Positions 50,634 to 60,193 of a DNA stretch of 64,000 nucleotides are shown here, in pieces (position 1 is the stretch's first letter; the number at the start of each line of letters is the position of its first letter). Under the pieces are notes generated by a model. It did not search any database. It saw only the letters and a program-made list of their open reading frames with translations, and was not told the origin of the DNA. This stretch comes from Streptomyces sp. JJ66 (GTDB lineage: Bacteria; Actinomycetota; Actinomycetes; Streptomycetales; Streptomycetaceae). Where the stretch lies: positions 35,398 through 99,397 of the forward strand of contig NZ_JAEVFI010000002.1 in the NCBI RefSeq assembly GCF_019303495.1. Direction: 5' to 3'. A program made the translations under genes and the position numbers.

Positions 50634-51176
50634 ATGCCGATCAGAACCGCCGTCGTGCCGTTGGAGACGGTCTTCGAGCTGCGCTGGAGCGTGCTGCGGC
50701 CCGGCCTGCCGCGCGAGTCTGCGCGGTTCGCGGAGGACGCGCGGGAGGGCGCCTTCCACATCGCGGCCTACGCCACGGATGCCGACGCCGGTGACGGCGC
50801 CGACGCCGGTGACGGCGCCGATGCCGGTGACGGCGCCGATGCCGGTGACGGCGCCGATGCCGGTGACGGCAGAGTGCTGGGCTGCGGCAGCTTCTACCCC
50901 GAGCCCTTCCCCGGCCCCGGCGGCCTCCCCGGCCCGGCGTACCGCATGCGCGGCATGGCCAGCGCGGCAGCCGCGCGCGGCCGGGGTTACGGCGCGGCGG
51001 TGCTGGCGGCCGGGACGGCCGAGGCCCGGGCGCGCGGCGCGAGGGTGCTGTGGTGCAACGGCCGCACCGAAGCGCGCGGCTTCTACGAACGCCACGGCTA
51101 CCGCGTGCACGGCGAGGAGTTCACCATCGAAGGCGTAGGCCCCCACCACGTCTTCGCCCGGGAACTGTCCGGTTAA
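50634..51176 (+). CDS. GNAT-family N-acetyltransferase with internal repeat
   Basis: 180 residues; ATG at 50634, 6 bases after TACGCT. The GNAT core is present: RMRGMASAAAARGRGYGAAVLAAGTAEAR contains the acetyl-CoA loop R/Q-x-x-G-x-G/A, and LWCNGRTEARGFYERHGYRVHGEEF is the final strand-helix. Between strands 2 and 3 a 30-residue (ADAGDG)5 insertion, encoded by an 18-bp tandem repeat, extends a surface loop. Substrate unknown; compare strains for repeat number. Confidence 0.85.
   Translation: MPIRTAVVPLETVFELRWSVLRPGLPRESARFAEDAREGAFHIAAYATDADAGDGADAGDGADAGDGADAGDGADAGDGRVLGCGSFYPEPFPGPGGLPGPAYRMRGMASAAAARGRGYGAAVLAAGTAEARARGARVLWCNGRTEARGFYERHGYRVHGEEFTIEGVGPHHVFARELSG
50781..50870 (+). repeat. 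18-bp tandem repeat (5 copies) inside the GNAT gene
   Basis: Five consecutive 18-bp units (GCCGAYGCCGGTGACGGC) encode ADAGDG. Copies 3-5 are identical and copies 1-2 differ only at one C/T position, which indicates recent expansion; the 18-bp unit keeps the frame. Confidence 0.95.
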
Positions 51177-51273
51177 CGCCTCCCCCGTTTGGGCTAACGG
51201 TGCGGTTTTGAGGCCCTCCGGCACCCCTACGGTGACCAGAGAAAGGTCAAGCGAGTGAGCATCGGAGGAAAGC

Positions 51274-51876
51274 GTGACGATCATGCTTGATCAGCCGACG
51301 GCCACAGAAGAACTCAGCGCGGAAGAGTACACACTGCTACTTCGCACCGCTGAGGAGCTTGACACTCCAGAGGGTTTCAAGGCTGAGCTCATCGGGGGGA
51401 AGATCGTCGTGTCACCCTGGACCCATCCCTCCTATATGCGCGCCATGCGACTGCTCCGGCAGCGGTTTCAAGAGCACGCGCCGCAGGGGCACATCGCCGA
51501 CACCTCCCCTTTCCTGTTCACGTTCCCCACGGCCCGCAGGGCCTATGGCCCGGACGTGTATGTGGCGGAGGAGCACGCCTTCGACGAAGAGGTGCGCCAC
51601 GTCGATGGTGAGGCCCTGTCCCTGGTGGCCGAACTGACGTCCAGGTCCACTCGCGATGCGGACTGGCGGGACAAGCTGGTGACCTACGGCCGTCACGTTC
51701 CGGTCTACCTGCTGGTGGACATGCAGGTGAGGCAGGCGACCGCGTTCTGGGAGCCCTCCGAGCACGGGTACCGCTCGCGGCACACCGTCTCGTTCGGCGA
51801 GCCGCTGTACGTGCCCGAGCCGTTCGGGTTCGAGCTGGAGACCACGGGTTTCGCGCGGGCCGAGGGGGCACGGTGA
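51274..51876 (+). CDS. Uma2-family (DUF820) predicted endonuclease
   Basis: 200 residues; GTG at 51274, GGAGGAAA upstream. A PD-(D/E)xK-like nuclease fold: ELIGGKIVVSPW, then YGPDVYVAEE (catalytic Asp), SLVAELTSRSTRDADWRDKLVTYGRHVPVYLLVD (Glu and Lys). Uma2 proteins are very common in Streptomyces, usually of unknown role, and may act in genome defence or toxin-like roles. Base use at 51290-51400 is slightly less GC-rich than the neighbours, so a transferred origin is possible. About 97 bases from the preceding gene. Confidence 0.85.
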   Translation: MTIMLDQPTATEELSAEEYTLLLRTAEELDTPEGFKAELIGGKIVVSPWTHPSYMRAMRLLRQRFQEHAPQGHIADTSPFLFTFPTARRAYGPDVYVAEEHAFDEEVRHVDGEALSLVAELTSRSTRDADWRDKLVTYGRHVPVYLLVDMQVRQATAFWEPSEHGYRSRHTVSFGEPLYVPEPFGFELETTGFARAEGAR

Positions 51877-51902
51877 GCGGCGGGGCGGGCGGCGGCGCGC
51901 CG

Positions 51903-51908
51903 TAGACT
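51903..51908 (+). promoter_or_regulatory. Leaderless -10 box of dnaG
   Basis: TAGACT lies exactly 7 bases before the GTG at 51916, with no ribosome site between them. Confidence 0.55.
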
Positions 51909-51915
51909 GGCGGGC

Positions 51916-53838
51916 GTGGCTGGGAGGATCAACGACGACGACGTGCAGGCGGTGCGGGACGCGGTCCCCATCGACGCCGTCATCTCCGAATACCTCCAGC
52001 TCCGCCCGGCCGGGGGCGGGAACCTGAAGGGGCTGTGCCCGTTCCACGACGAGAAGTCGCCGTCCTTCCACGTGAGCCCCAGCAAGGGGCTCTTCCACTG
52101 CTTCGGGTGCCAGGAGGGCGGGGACACGATCGCCTTCCTGCGGAAGGTGGACCACCTCTCGTTCTCCGAGGCGATCGAACGCCTCGCCGGGCAGGCCGGG
52201 ATCACCCTGCGGTACGAGGAGGGCGGCTACGGGCGGGCCAGCCAGCAGGGTGAGCGGACGCGGCTGGTGGAGGCGCACAAGGTGGCCGCGCAGTTCTACG
52301 CCGAGCAGCTGGACGCGCCGGAGGCCGAGGTCGCCCGGCGGTTCCTGCACGAGCGCGGCTTCGACCAGGCCGCCGCCCACCACTTCGGCGTCGGCTACTC
52401 CCCGGCCGGCTGGGACCACCTGACGCGGTTCCTGCGCGGGCGCGGCTTCACCGACAAGGAGCTGGTGCTCTCCGGGCTGTCGCAGGACGGGCGGCGCGGC
52501 CCGATCGACCGGTTCCGGGGCCGCCTGATGTGGCCGATCCGCGACATCACCGGCGAGGTCGTCGGCTTCGGCGCCCGCAAGCTGCGCGAGGACGACAACG
52601 GGCCGAAGTACCTGAACACCCCCGAGACGCCGGTCTACCGCAAGTCGCAGGTGCTGTACGGGATCGACCTGGCCAAGCGGGACATCGCCAAGGAGGGCCG
52701 GGCCGTCGTCGTCGAGGGCTACACGGACGTCATGGCCTGCCACCTGGCCGGGGTGACGACGGCCATCGCGACGTCCGGCACCGCGTTCGGCGAGGGCCAC
52801 ATCAAGATCCTGCGCCGCCTGCTGATGGACAACTCCCGCACCGAGGTGATCTTCACCTTCGACGGGGACGCGGCCGGGCAGAAGGCCGCGCTGCGGGCGT
52901 TCGAGGACGACCAGAAGTTCGCCGCGCGCACCTCGATCGCGATCAGCCCCGGCGGGATGGACCCGTGCGAGCTGCGCATCAGCAAGGGTGACGCGGCGGT
53001 GCGCGAGCTGATCGACAGCCGCTCGCGCCTGTTCGAGTTCGCGCTGCGCTCGGTGGTGGACGCGCACGATCTGGACACCGCCGAGGGCCGCTCCGCCGCG
53101 CTGGAGGCGGCGGCACCGATCGTCGGCCAGCTGAAGGACGGCTCGCTCCAGCACGAGTACGCCGTCCGGCTCGCGGGGCTGCTCGGGATCATGGACACCC
53201 AGTTCGTGGTGCGCCGGGTGGGGCAGCTGGCCCAGTGGAAGCGGCGGAGCGGCGGCCGCGACAGCACCCGGCGGCCCCAGGCTCCGCCCCCCGCGTCCGC
53301 CGGTCGCGGCGCCACGCCGCCCGCATCGGCCGCACCGGGGCGTCGCGGCCCGGCGCTACACCTGCGCAGCCCCGCCCACCTGGTGGAGCGGGAACTGCTG
53401 AAGCTCGCGCTACAGTTCCCGGACCTGGTGGCCCCCGTGTTCGACGCCTACGGGGCGGACGAGTTCACCGCCGAGCCGTACGCGGTCGTGCGTACCGTCA
53501 TCGAGCGCGCGGGCGGGACCGAGGGCGCCGACGGCGCGTACCTCACCCGCGTCCAGGAGGCGGCGCCGGACGACGGTGTGCGCAGGCTGATCCGGGAGCT
53601 GGCGGTGGAGTCGCCGCGCAACCCGGGCGGCGGCGAGCCGGACGCGAGTTACGCGGGCGAGCAGCTGGTCGCCGTCCGGCTGGCGGCGGTGCGGGCCCGG
53701 GTGGCGGAGCTGGAGGGCAGCGCACGGCGGCTGGACGCGCAGGGGCGGCACGAGCAGTCGGCCACGGTGTGGCAGGAGTTGTGGGTGCTGAACCAGTACG
53801 CCACGGCCCTGCGCGCGAAGGGCGCCGCCGCCCTGTAG
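51916..53838 (+). CDS. dnaG: DNA primase
   Basis: 640 residues. The N-terminal zinc-binding domain CPFHDEKSPSFHVSPSKGLFHCFGC has ligands C41, H44, C62 and C65. The catalytic core (about 110-370) contains the Toprim motifs VVVEGYTDVMAC and FTFDGDAAGQKAALRAFE. The C-terminal part (about 450-640) is the helicase-binding domain with an Ala/Pro-rich linker before it. DnaG makes RNA primers for replication. The -10 box TAGACT suggests a leaderless transcript, and the gene precedes the sigma factor gene in the same direction. Confidence 0.98.
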   Translation: MAGRINDDDVQAVRDAVPIDAVISEYLQLRPAGGGNLKGLCPFHDEKSPSFHVSPSKGLFHCFGCQEGGDTIAFLRKVDHLSFSEAIERLAGQAGITLRYEEGGYGRASQQGERTRLVEAHKVAAQFYAEQLDAPEAEVARRFLHERGFDQAAAHHFGVGYSPAGWDHLTRFLRGRGFTDKELVLSGLSQDGRRGPIDRFRGRLMWPIRDITGEVVGFGARKLREDDNGPKYLNTPETPVYRKSQVLYGIDLAKRDIAKEGRAVVVEGYTDVMACHLAGVTTAIATSGTAFGEGHIKILRRLLMDNSRTEVIFTFDGDAAGQKAALRAFEDDQKFAARTSIAISPGGMDPCELRISKGDAAVRELIDSRSRLFEFALRSVVDAHDLDTAEGRSAALEAAAPIVGQLKDGSLQHEYAVRLAGLLGIMDTQFVVRRVGQLAQWKRRSGGRDSTRRPQAPPPASAGRGATPPASAAPGRRGPALHLRSPAHLVERELLKLALQFPDLVAPVFDAYGADEFTAEPYAVVRTVIERAGGTEGADGAYLTRVQEAAPDDGVRRLIRELAVESPRNPGGGEPDASYAGEQLVAVRLAAVRARVAELEGSARRLDAQGRHEQSATVWQELWVLNQYATALRAKGAAAL

Positions 53839-54060
53839 GCGGCCACCCGCACCCGCTTGCCGCCCCTGCCAAGCGACCGGTTTCCTTCCTTTCCGTAGTC
53901 CTGCTGAGGCGTTGGGTAGCCGGAGCGGTAAAAACTCGCCGCACACCCCTACTGAGCGCCATGTGTCGTACCCCACACTGGGACCGGTGTCCCCTGGACA
54001 CTCACGAGCACGGCGCAACCACGGAGCGAACCCGCAGCGATCACCCTGGAGGTCGCCCTC
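53839..54060 (+). promoter_or_regulatory. Intergenic region upstream of the HrdA-like sigma gene
   Basis: 222 bases. A short dyad GGGAC-cggt-GTCCC lies around 53981-53995, about 65 bases upstream of the start. GGAGG (about 54047-54051) is the ribosome site. No promoter boxes assigned with confidence. Confidence 0.4.
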
Positions 54061-55176
54061 GTGCAGACCCGAACTGTGTCTCTCATCAACGCGCCCTCCC
54101 CCGCACCGGCCACGGCAGACCTCTCCGGTGACGTGCCGGTGCCCGCCGCACGCCCCGAGCAAGGAGCGCCCGCACCGCTCGACCTGTCCCCGCCGCTGCG
54201 GCTGGAAGCACCAGCCGGGCCACCCCCCGCCGCGCCCTCCGGCGGGGGCGTGGCGTCCGGCACCGGCCCGTCCGCCGACCTGTTCCGCCAGTACCTGCGC
54301 GAGATCGGCCGTATCCCGCTGCTGACGGCCGCCGAGGAGGTGGAGCTGGCGCGGCGGGTGGAGGCCGGGTTGTTCGCTGAGGCGAAGCTGTCCTTTGGCG
54401 GGCCGCTGGAGACCGGACTCGCCCTGGACCTGGACCGCCTCGTCGTCCAGGGGCGGCTGGCCAAGCGGCGGCTGATCGAGGCGAATCTGCGCCTGGTGGT
54501 GTCCGTCGCGAAGCGGTACATCGGCCGCGGGCTGACCATGCTGGACCTGGTGCAGGAGGGCAACCTCGGGCTGATCCGCGCGGTGGAGAAGTTCGACTAC
54601 GCGCGCGGGTTCAAGTTCTCCACCTACGCCACCTGGTGGATTCGCCAGGCGATGTCCCGGGCGCTCGCGGACCAGGCGCGCACGATCCGCGTGCCGGTGC
54701 ACGTCGTGGAGCTGATCAACCGGGTGGTGCGGGCGCAGCGTCGCATCCTCCAGGAGCGCGGGTACGAGCCGACGGCACGGGAGGTCGCCGCCGTGCTGGG
54801 CCTCAGCGCGGAGCGGGTCAACGAGGTGCTGCGGCTGGCCCAGGAGCCGGTCTCGCTGCACGCCCCGGTGGGCGAGGAGGACGACGTCCACCTCGGGGAC
54901 CTCATCGAGGACGGCGACGCGCCCTCCCCGGTGGAGTCGGCGGCGTTCCTGCTGCTGCGCCAGCATCTGGACGCGGTGCTGTCCACGCTCGGCGAGCGGG
55001 AGCGCGAGGTGGTGCAGCTGCGCTACGGGCTGGCGGACGGGCGCCCACGCACGCTGGAGGAGATCGGCCGCGTCTTCGGCGTCACCCGCGAGCGCATCCG
55101 GCAGATCGAGTCCAAGACGCTGAGCAAGCTGCGCGGCCACGCGTACGCGGAACAGTTGCGCGGCTACCTGGACTGA
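54061..55176 (+). CDS. hrdA: HrdA-like sigma-70 group sigma factor
   Basis: 371 residues; GTG at 54061, ribosome site GGAGG. Region 1.2 [29 protein letters not shown]; region 2 [73 protein letters not shown]; region 3 around 240; region 4 [18 protein letters not shown]...[27 protein letters not shown]. It lacks the long acidic N-terminus of the principal HrdB and so is a group 2 sigma. From memory S. coelicolor hrdA lies close to dnaG. The first 70 residues are Pro/Ala-rich and unstructured. Confidence 0.8.
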   Translation: MQTRTVSLINAPSPAPATADLSGDVPVPAARPEQGAPAPLDLSPPLRLEAPAGPPPAAPSGGGVASGTGPSADLFRQYLREIGRIPLLTAAEEVELARRVEAGLFAEAKLSFGGPLETGLALDLDRLVVQGRLAKRRLIEANLRLVVSVAKRYIGRGLTMLDLVQEGNLGLIRAVEKFDYARGFKFSTYATWWIRQAMSRALADQARTIRVPVHVVELINRVVRAQRRILQERGYEPTAREVAAVLGLSAERVNEVLRLAQEPVSLHAPVGEEDDVHLGDLIEDGDAPSPVESAAFLLLRQHLDAVLSTLGEREREVVQLRYGLADGRPRTLEEIGRVFGVTRERIRQIESKTLSKLRGHAYAEQLRGYLD

Positions 55177-55284
55177 ACCGCGCGGCGCACCCCGGGGACG
55201 CGGCCGCTCGGCACACCCCGGTGACGCGGCCGCGCCCCGCACCGGGAAGGCAGCCGCTCCCCGCACCGGGAACCCGGCGGCGGC

Positions 55285-56739
55285 TCACGCCGGGAACGCG
55301 CCCGGGTGCGTCTCGTCGCGCACCGCCGCGTACTGGAGCCGCACCGCGCCGCCGACGGCCAGCCCCTCGTCGTCCGGCTCGCACAGCGTGGCGACGGGCG
55401 CGGGCCACTGCGGCGGCGTCGCGGGTGAGGTGTGGCCCTGCGCGACGCCGAGCGCCCAGGCGGCCTGCCGGGCGGCGCCGAGCGTGGTGTAGTCGGCCGG
55501 TTCGGGGACGAGGACCTGCGCGCCGAACAGCTCCGGCGCCAGCCGCCGCACCGCGGGCAGTTCGGCCGCCTGGCCCAGCAGGAACACCCGGTTCACCCGC
55601 ACCTCGCGGCGCCGGAGCACGTCGAGCGCGTCGGCGAGCCCGCACAGCATGCCCTCGAAGGCGGCCCGCGCCAGGTGTTCGGGCTTCATGGAGTCGCGCC
55701 GCAGCCCGGCCAGCGTGCCCGCGGTGTGCGGGAGTTCGGGGGTGCGCTCGCCTTCCAGGTACGGCAGCAGCACCATCCCGTAGGCGCCCGGGGTGGACTT
55801 CAGCGCCAGCTCGGAGAGCCCGTCGAGGTCGCAGCTCAGCAGCTCGGCGGTGCCGCGCAGCACCCGCACGGCGTTGGAGGTGCGGACGACGGGCAGGTGC
55901 AGCCCGGTGGCGTCGGCGTAGGAGGTGATGGTGCCGCTCGGGTCGGCCAGCGCCTCGTGGTGGACGGCGAAGACGGAACCGGAGGCGCCGAGCGAGACCA
56001 CGGCGTCGCCCAGGCCCAGGCCCAGCCCGAAGGCGGCGGCCATGGTCTCGCCGGTGCCGGAGGAGATCAGCAGGCCCTCCGGCGTCTGCCCGGCGGCGTC
56101 GGCCGGTCCCACCACCTCGGGCAGCACCACCTGGTGTCCCAGGGCCAGTTCGGCGAGGTCGGGACGCCAGGCGCCGGTGGCCGCCGACCAGTAGCCGGTG
56201 CCCGAGGCGTCCCCCCGGTCGGTGGTACGGCGGGTGGGGCGGCCCAGCAGCTGCCAGGTCAGCCAGTCGTGCGGCTGGAGGACGGCGGCGGTGCGGGCGG
56301 CGGCGTCCGGCTCGTTACGGGCGAGCCAGCGCAGCTTGGCCACCGGCTCCCCGGACTGCGGCACCAGACCGACCGCCTGCGCCCACGCCGCCCGTCCGCC
56401 GAACCCGTCCACCAGGTCGGCCGCCGCTGTCTGGGCGCGCAGGTCGTTGCCGATCAGGGCGGGGCGCACGGCGTTCCCGGCCGCGTCCAGCGCGACCATG
56501 CCCTGCTGCTGCGCGGAGACGCCGATGGCCTGCACGCCCTCCAGCAGGCCGCCCCCGGCCGCCTCCCCGAGCGAGAGGAGCCACGCCTGCGGGTCGATCT
56601 CCGTGCGCCGCCCCCCGCCCTCGGGAGCCGGGCCGGGATGCGGGGCGTACCCCTGCCGCAGGACGGCACCGGTGTCGGTGTCGCAGACGACGATGCGGGT
56701 GTACTCGGACGAACTGTCCAGACCGGCGGCTATCCCCAT
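55285..56739 (-). CDS. xylB: FGGY carbohydrate kinase, xylulokinase-like
   Basis: 484 residues; ATG at 56739, no ribosome site, CATCAT 7 bases upstream. FGGY fold: GLDSSSEYTRIVVCDTDTG (phosphate 1), GVSAQQQGMVALDAAG with RPALIGNDLRAQTAA (sugar contacts), a central hinge, SLGASGSVFAV (phosphate 2), and GQAAELPAVRRLAPELFGAQVLVPEPADYTTLGAARQAAWALG (adenosine site). It phosphorylates a pentulose or related sugar with ATP. Symbol given on family likeness; no isomerase or transporter lies beside it. Start is probably leaderless. Confidence 0.8.
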   Translation of the reverse strand: MGIAAGLDSSSEYTRIVVCDTDTGAVLRQGYAPHPGPAPEGGGRRTEIDPQAWLLSLGEAAGGGLLEGVQAIGVSAQQQGMVALDAAGNAVRPALIGNDLRAQTAAADLVDGFGGRAAWAQAVGLVPQSGEPVAKLRWLARNEPDAAARTAAVLQPHDWLTWQLLGRPTRRTTDRGDASGTGYWSAATGAWRPDLAELALGHQVVLPEVVGPADAAGQTPEGLLISSGTGETMAAAFGLGLGLGDAVVSLGASGSVFAVHHEALADPSGTITSYADATGLHLPVVRTSNAVRVLRGTAELLSCDLDGLSELALKSTPGAYGMVLLPYLEGERTPELPHTAGTLAGLRRDSMKPEHLARAAFEGMLCGLADALDVLRRREVRVNRVFLLGQAAELPAVRRLAPELFGAQVLVPEPADYTTLGAARQAAWALGVAQGHTSPATPPQWPAPVATLCEPDDEGLAVGGAVRLQYAAVRDETHPGAFPA

Positions 56740-56816
56740 GGCCCCGATGATGCCGCATGCCCACCCGGGCTCCCCCGGGCGGGCATGCCATCGGTGCCGA
56801 CTCCCCCGGGTCCGGG

Positions 56817-57626
56817 TCAGGGCTTGCGGGCGACTGCCCCGTAGGAGTCCACGGGGACCGCTTCGCCGATCTCGGTGGCGTCCGGCCGCCACAGCGGGCA
56901 GGAGACGAGGCCGGGCTCCACCAGCTCCAGCCCGGTGAAGAACTCAGCCAGTTCGGCCGGGCTGCGCAGCTGGTATTGCACGGCGCCGCCCTCGTTGTGC
57001 TGGGCCTGCGCCTGCTTGAGCGTCTCGTCGGTGTCGGTGCCGTCGCAAATCAGCAGGTAGCTGCCGGAGGGCAGCGCGGACACCAGCTCGCGCACGATGC
57101 CGCGCGCCTCCCCGGTGTCCATGACGTGCCCCAGGATGCCGCTGAGGATGAGCGCGATCGGCTGGCCGAAGTCCAGCGTCTGACGGGCCTGCTTCAGGAT
57201 CGCGCCGGGGTCGTGGAGGTCGGCGTCGAGGTAGGCGGTGGCTCCCTCGGGCGTCGAGGTGAGCAGGGCGCGGGCGTGGGTCAGGACGAGGGGGTCGTTG
57301 TCCACGTAGACGATGCGCGAGGCGGGCGCGACGCGCTGGGCGATCTCGTGGGTGTTGTCCACGGTGGGCAGCCCGGTGCCGATGTCCAGGAACTGGCGCA
57401 CTCCGGCCTCGGCGACCAGGTACCGGATCGCGCGGGACAGGAAGGCGCGGAAGGCGCGCGCGTTGGCGGCGATGGCGGGGAACGCCTCGCGGAACTGGTC
57501 GCCCGCGATCCGGTCCACCTCGTAGTTGTCCTTGCCGCCCAGCCAGTAGTTCCAGATGCGCGCCGAGTGCGGCACGCTGCTGTCGATCACGGGCTCGCCC
57601 CCGCCGGGTATGCGGTCGCCGCTCAC
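56817..57626 (-). CDS. SAM-dependent methyltransferase, DUF574 type
   Basis: 269 residues; GTG at 57626 with GGAGGC upstream. SARIWNYWLGGKDNYEVDRIAGDQ is the hallmark of the DUF574/methyltransferase_19 family in Streptomyces; FLDIGTGLPTVDNTHEIAQ is motif I, VYVDNDPLVLTHARALLTS motif II. The family is very numerous in Streptomyces, and its substrates are mostly unknown. The gene ends 78 bases before the FGGY start on the same strand and diverges from the phosphatase gene. Confidence 0.92.
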   Translation of the reverse strand: MSGDRIPGGGEPVIDSSVPHSARIWNYWLGGKDNYEVDRIAGDQFREAFPAIAANARAFRAFLSRAIRYLVAEAGVRQFLDIGTGLPTVDNTHEIAQRVAPASRIVYVDNDPLVLTHARALLTSTPEGATAYLDADLHDPGAILKQARQTLDFGQPIALILSGILGHVMDTGEARGIVRELVSALPSGSYLLICDGTDTDETLKQAQAQHNEGGAVQYQLRSPAELAEFFTGLELVEPGLVSCPLWRPDATEIGEAVPVDSYGAVARKP

Positions 57627-57769
57627 TGGGCCTCCTTTGGGCTGGTGTGGCTGGTGTGCGTGTGGCTGGTGTGGCTGTCGTGCACGTCACACGGGTGCTG
57701 GTGGGGCCAACGTACCGTCCGCCCGCGTGAGGTGCGTCATCGTGGCCGCCTGGGGGCGGCTCCCCGGCG
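57627..57769. promoter_or_regulatory. Divergent promoter gap with TGGCTGGTGTG repeats
   Basis: A microsatellite-like TGGCTGGTGTG/TGGCTGTCG run occupies about 57641-57690 in the 143-bp gap between the methyltransferase and phosphatase genes. No promoter boxes assigned. Confidence 0.45.
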
Positions 57770-60193
57770 GTGTTCCCGCGCCTGACGGCCCCGGATGAGC
57801 ACGACCGGCGGGCGGCGCCGCTGCCGCCCCACCCCGACCTGGTGGCCGCCGTCGCCGGCCTCCACCGCGCGGAGCTGCTCACCCGCCTGTCCTTCCACCC
57901 GGTGCCGGGCACCCCTGACCCGCCCCTGGCCAGCCCCCTGCCGGGGATCGCTCCCGTCCTGCCGGGATCGCTCCCGTCCTGCCTGGATCGCTTCCCGTCC
58001 TGCCGGGGATCGCTCCCGTCGCGCAACCCCACCCCGTGGCGGACCATGGCTGCAATGGGCACGACGTTCGCCGACCACCTCGTCGCGCTGCTGCGGTGCG
58101 ACGACGTGCAGGGCATGTTGTCCGCGGCCGTGTCCGCCTGTGCCCCGGGCGACCTCCCCGGAGCGGGCGCCGTGCACCGGCTGACCAGCGACGGCACCCT
58201 CCAGCTCGTCGCCTTCACCGGGTTTCCCGAGCCGCTGCTGGAGCCGTACCGCGCGCTGCCCGCCGAGTCCTGGCTGCCCGCCGCCCGGGCCGTGCGCGAA
58301 CGCCGCACGGTGTACTCGACGGCCTCCGACTTCCCGCGCGCGAGCGTGGACCCGGCGCGGTACGGCACGGTCCCGCTCAACGCGTCCGACGCGTACGCCT
58401 CGGTGCCGCTGCTGCTGGACGGCGTCTGCCTGGGCGTGCTCAGCCTGCGGGTGCCGTCCGGAGCCTCGCTGGACGCCGCCACCGAGCACCATCTGCACGC
58501 CCTGGGCACGGCGTTCGCGCACCGCTGGGAACGCCTGCTGAGCGGCGGCGACGGCGCCCCGGCCGCCGGTGAGCCGCCGCCCGGGGCGATCGCGGCGGGC
58601 CGGGGCCGCGCGGCGATGCTGGAGCTGGCCATGTCCAACGCGGGCATCGGCACGTTCGACTGGGACTTCACCACCGGCCGGCTGGTGTGGGACGAGCGGC
58701 TGTGCGGCCTGTTCGGCATCGACCCGGACACCTTCGACGGCCGCATCGAGACGTTCTTCGCCGCCCTCCACCCCGACGACCGGCCGCTGGTGGACGAGGC
58801 GGTGGCCGAGAGCTACCGCACCGGGAAGTACCGCGTCACATTCCGCGCCGTGCGCCCGGACGGCACGGTCCGCTGGCTCGACGCGGAGAGCAGGATCGTC
58901 TTCGACCGGGGCGGCGAGCCACAGGGCATGATCGGCGTCGCCCAGGACCGCACCCAGGAGCACGAGCGGGAGTCGGCCCGCGAGGCGCGCAAGGACTTCG
59001 TGCTCGCCCTCACCCGCGAGCTGGCCGTCGCGCTGACCACGCACGACGTGCTCACCGCCGTGGAGAACGCGGCGCTGCCCGCGCTCGGCGGCTCCACCAT
59101 GGCGCTCTTCCTGCGCGACGAGCAGGGCCGCTACCGGCTCGCGGCGGCCCGCGGCTTCGACGCCGAGGGGACGCGCTACCTGCGCCGCGTGGCCGACGCC
59201 GCGCACCGCCACCCGGAGCTGGCGGAGCTGGACGCGGGACAGCCGATGCTGTTCGCGTCACCGGCCGAGCGCCGCGCCCGGATCACCGACCCGCGGCTGG
59301 CCCCGCTGCCGGGCGGGCAGGCGTGGGCGATCCTGCCGCTGGCGTCAGCCCACGGGCTGATGGGAGCGTGCGCCCTCACCTACTCCGCGCCGCGCCGGTT
59401 CTCGGCGGACGACCGCACGGTGCTGACCGCCGCCAGCGGCATCCTGGGCCAGGCGCTGGCCCGCGCCCGGCTGCACGACGCGCACCGCCAGTACCTGACC
59501 GAGCTGCAGCACCTCATGCTGCCCCGGCACGTGCCGCGCTCGCCGGGCGTGGAGCTGGCGGTGCGGTACCGCCCAGGCTCGGCGGGGCTGGAGGTGGGCG
59601 GCGACTGGTACGACGTCCTGCCCCTGCCGGAGCACCGGACGGCGCTGCTGATCGGCGACGTCCAGGGGCACAGCGCCCGCGCCGCCGCCGTGATGGGGCA
59701 GCTGCGCACCGCGATGCGCACCCGGGCCACCGCGCAGTACGGCCTGTCGGAGCTGATGACCTGGGGCAACACCATGCTGTGCGACCTGGAGACGGACCTG
59801 TTCGCCACCTGCTGCATCGCCGAGGTGGACGCCCGGCGCCGCCGCCTGCGGGTCGCGCGCGCGGGCCACCCGTACCCCATCCTGCTGGCCCCGGACGGGC
59901 GCGCCCGCGAGCTGGAGGTGCCTGGCGGCATGCCGCTGGGCTGCTTCCCGGACGACGCCTACCCCACCACGGAAGCCGAGCTGGCCCCCGGCTGCGTCCT
60001 CCTCCTGTACACCGACGGACTGGTGGAGCGGCGCGGCGCCAGCTACACCGAGGGCGTCACCGCGCTGGCCGGGCGACTGGCCGAACACCGTCAGCTGGCG
60101 CTGGACGCGCTGGCGGACCGCCTCATCGCCCCGGCGATCGCCCGTCCGCATCATGACGATGTCGCGCTGCTGCTCCTGCGGGTCACCGGCTGA
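57770..60193 (+). CDS. GAF-PAS-GAF-SpoIIE (PP2C) phosphatase
   Basis: Up to 807 residues from a GTG at 57770; a start at 58055 or 58046 gives about 710 and avoids the tandem repeat. Domains by residue of the long form: GAF-like (about 100-260), PAS (about 285-400, VWDERLCGLFGIDPDTFDGRIETFF and FHPDD-type HPDDRPLVDEA), GAF (about 425-555), and SpoIIE phosphatase (about 575-805; GGDWYDVLPL, IGDVQGHSARAAAVMGQL, ADGHP-type RAGHPYP, LLYTDGLVERRG). It dephosphorylates an anti-anti-sigma-type partner in response to a sensed signal. The metal-binding aspartates are present. N-terminus uncertain. Confidence 0.85.
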   Translation: MFPRLTAPDEHDRRAAPLPPHPDLVAAVAGLHRAELLTRLSFHPVPGTPDPPLASPLPGIAPVLPGSLPSCLDRFPSCRGSLPSRNPTPWRTMAAMGTTFADHLVALLRCDDVQGMLSAAVSACAPGDLPGAGAVHRLTSDGTLQLVAFTGFPEPLLEPYRALPAESWLPAARAVRERRTVYSTASDFPRASVDPARYGTVPLNASDAYASVPLLLDGVCLGVLSLRVPSGASLDAATEHHLHALGTAFAHRWERLLSGGDGAPAAGEPPPGAIAAGRGRAAMLELAMSNAGIGTFDWDFTTGRLVWDERLCGLFGIDPDTFDGRIETFFAALHPDDRPLVDEAVAESYRTGKYRVTFRAVRPDGTVRWLDAESRIVFDRGGEPQGMIGVAQDRTQEHERESAREARKDFVLALTRELAVALTTHDVLTAVENAALPALGGSTMALFLRDEQGRYRLAAARGFDAEGTRYLRRVADAAHRHPELAELDAGQPMLFASPAERRARITDPRLAPLPGGQAWAILPLASAHGLMGACALTYSAPRRFSADDRTVLTAASGILGQALARARLHDAHRQYLTELQHLMLPRHVPRSPGVELAVRYRPGSAGLEVGGDWYDVLPLPEHRTALLIGDVQGHSARAAAVMGQLRTAMRTRATAQYGLSELMTWGNTMLCDLETDLFATCCIAEVDARRRRLRVARAGHPYPILLAPDGRARELEVPGGMPLGCFPDDAYPTTEAELAPGCVLLLYTDGLVERRGASYTEGVTALAGRLAEHRQLALDALADRLIAPAIARPHHDDVALLLLRVTG
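57938..58020 (+). repeat. Four tandem 20-21-bp units near the start of the phosphatase gene
   Basis: Units CTGCCGGGGATCGCTCCCGTC (57938-57958), a 20-bp variant (57959-57978), a variant (57979-57999) and an exact match to the first (58000-58020). The 20-bp unit breaks the 21-bp period and shifts the reading frame, so if translated each copy gives a different peptide. Confidence 0.85.
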
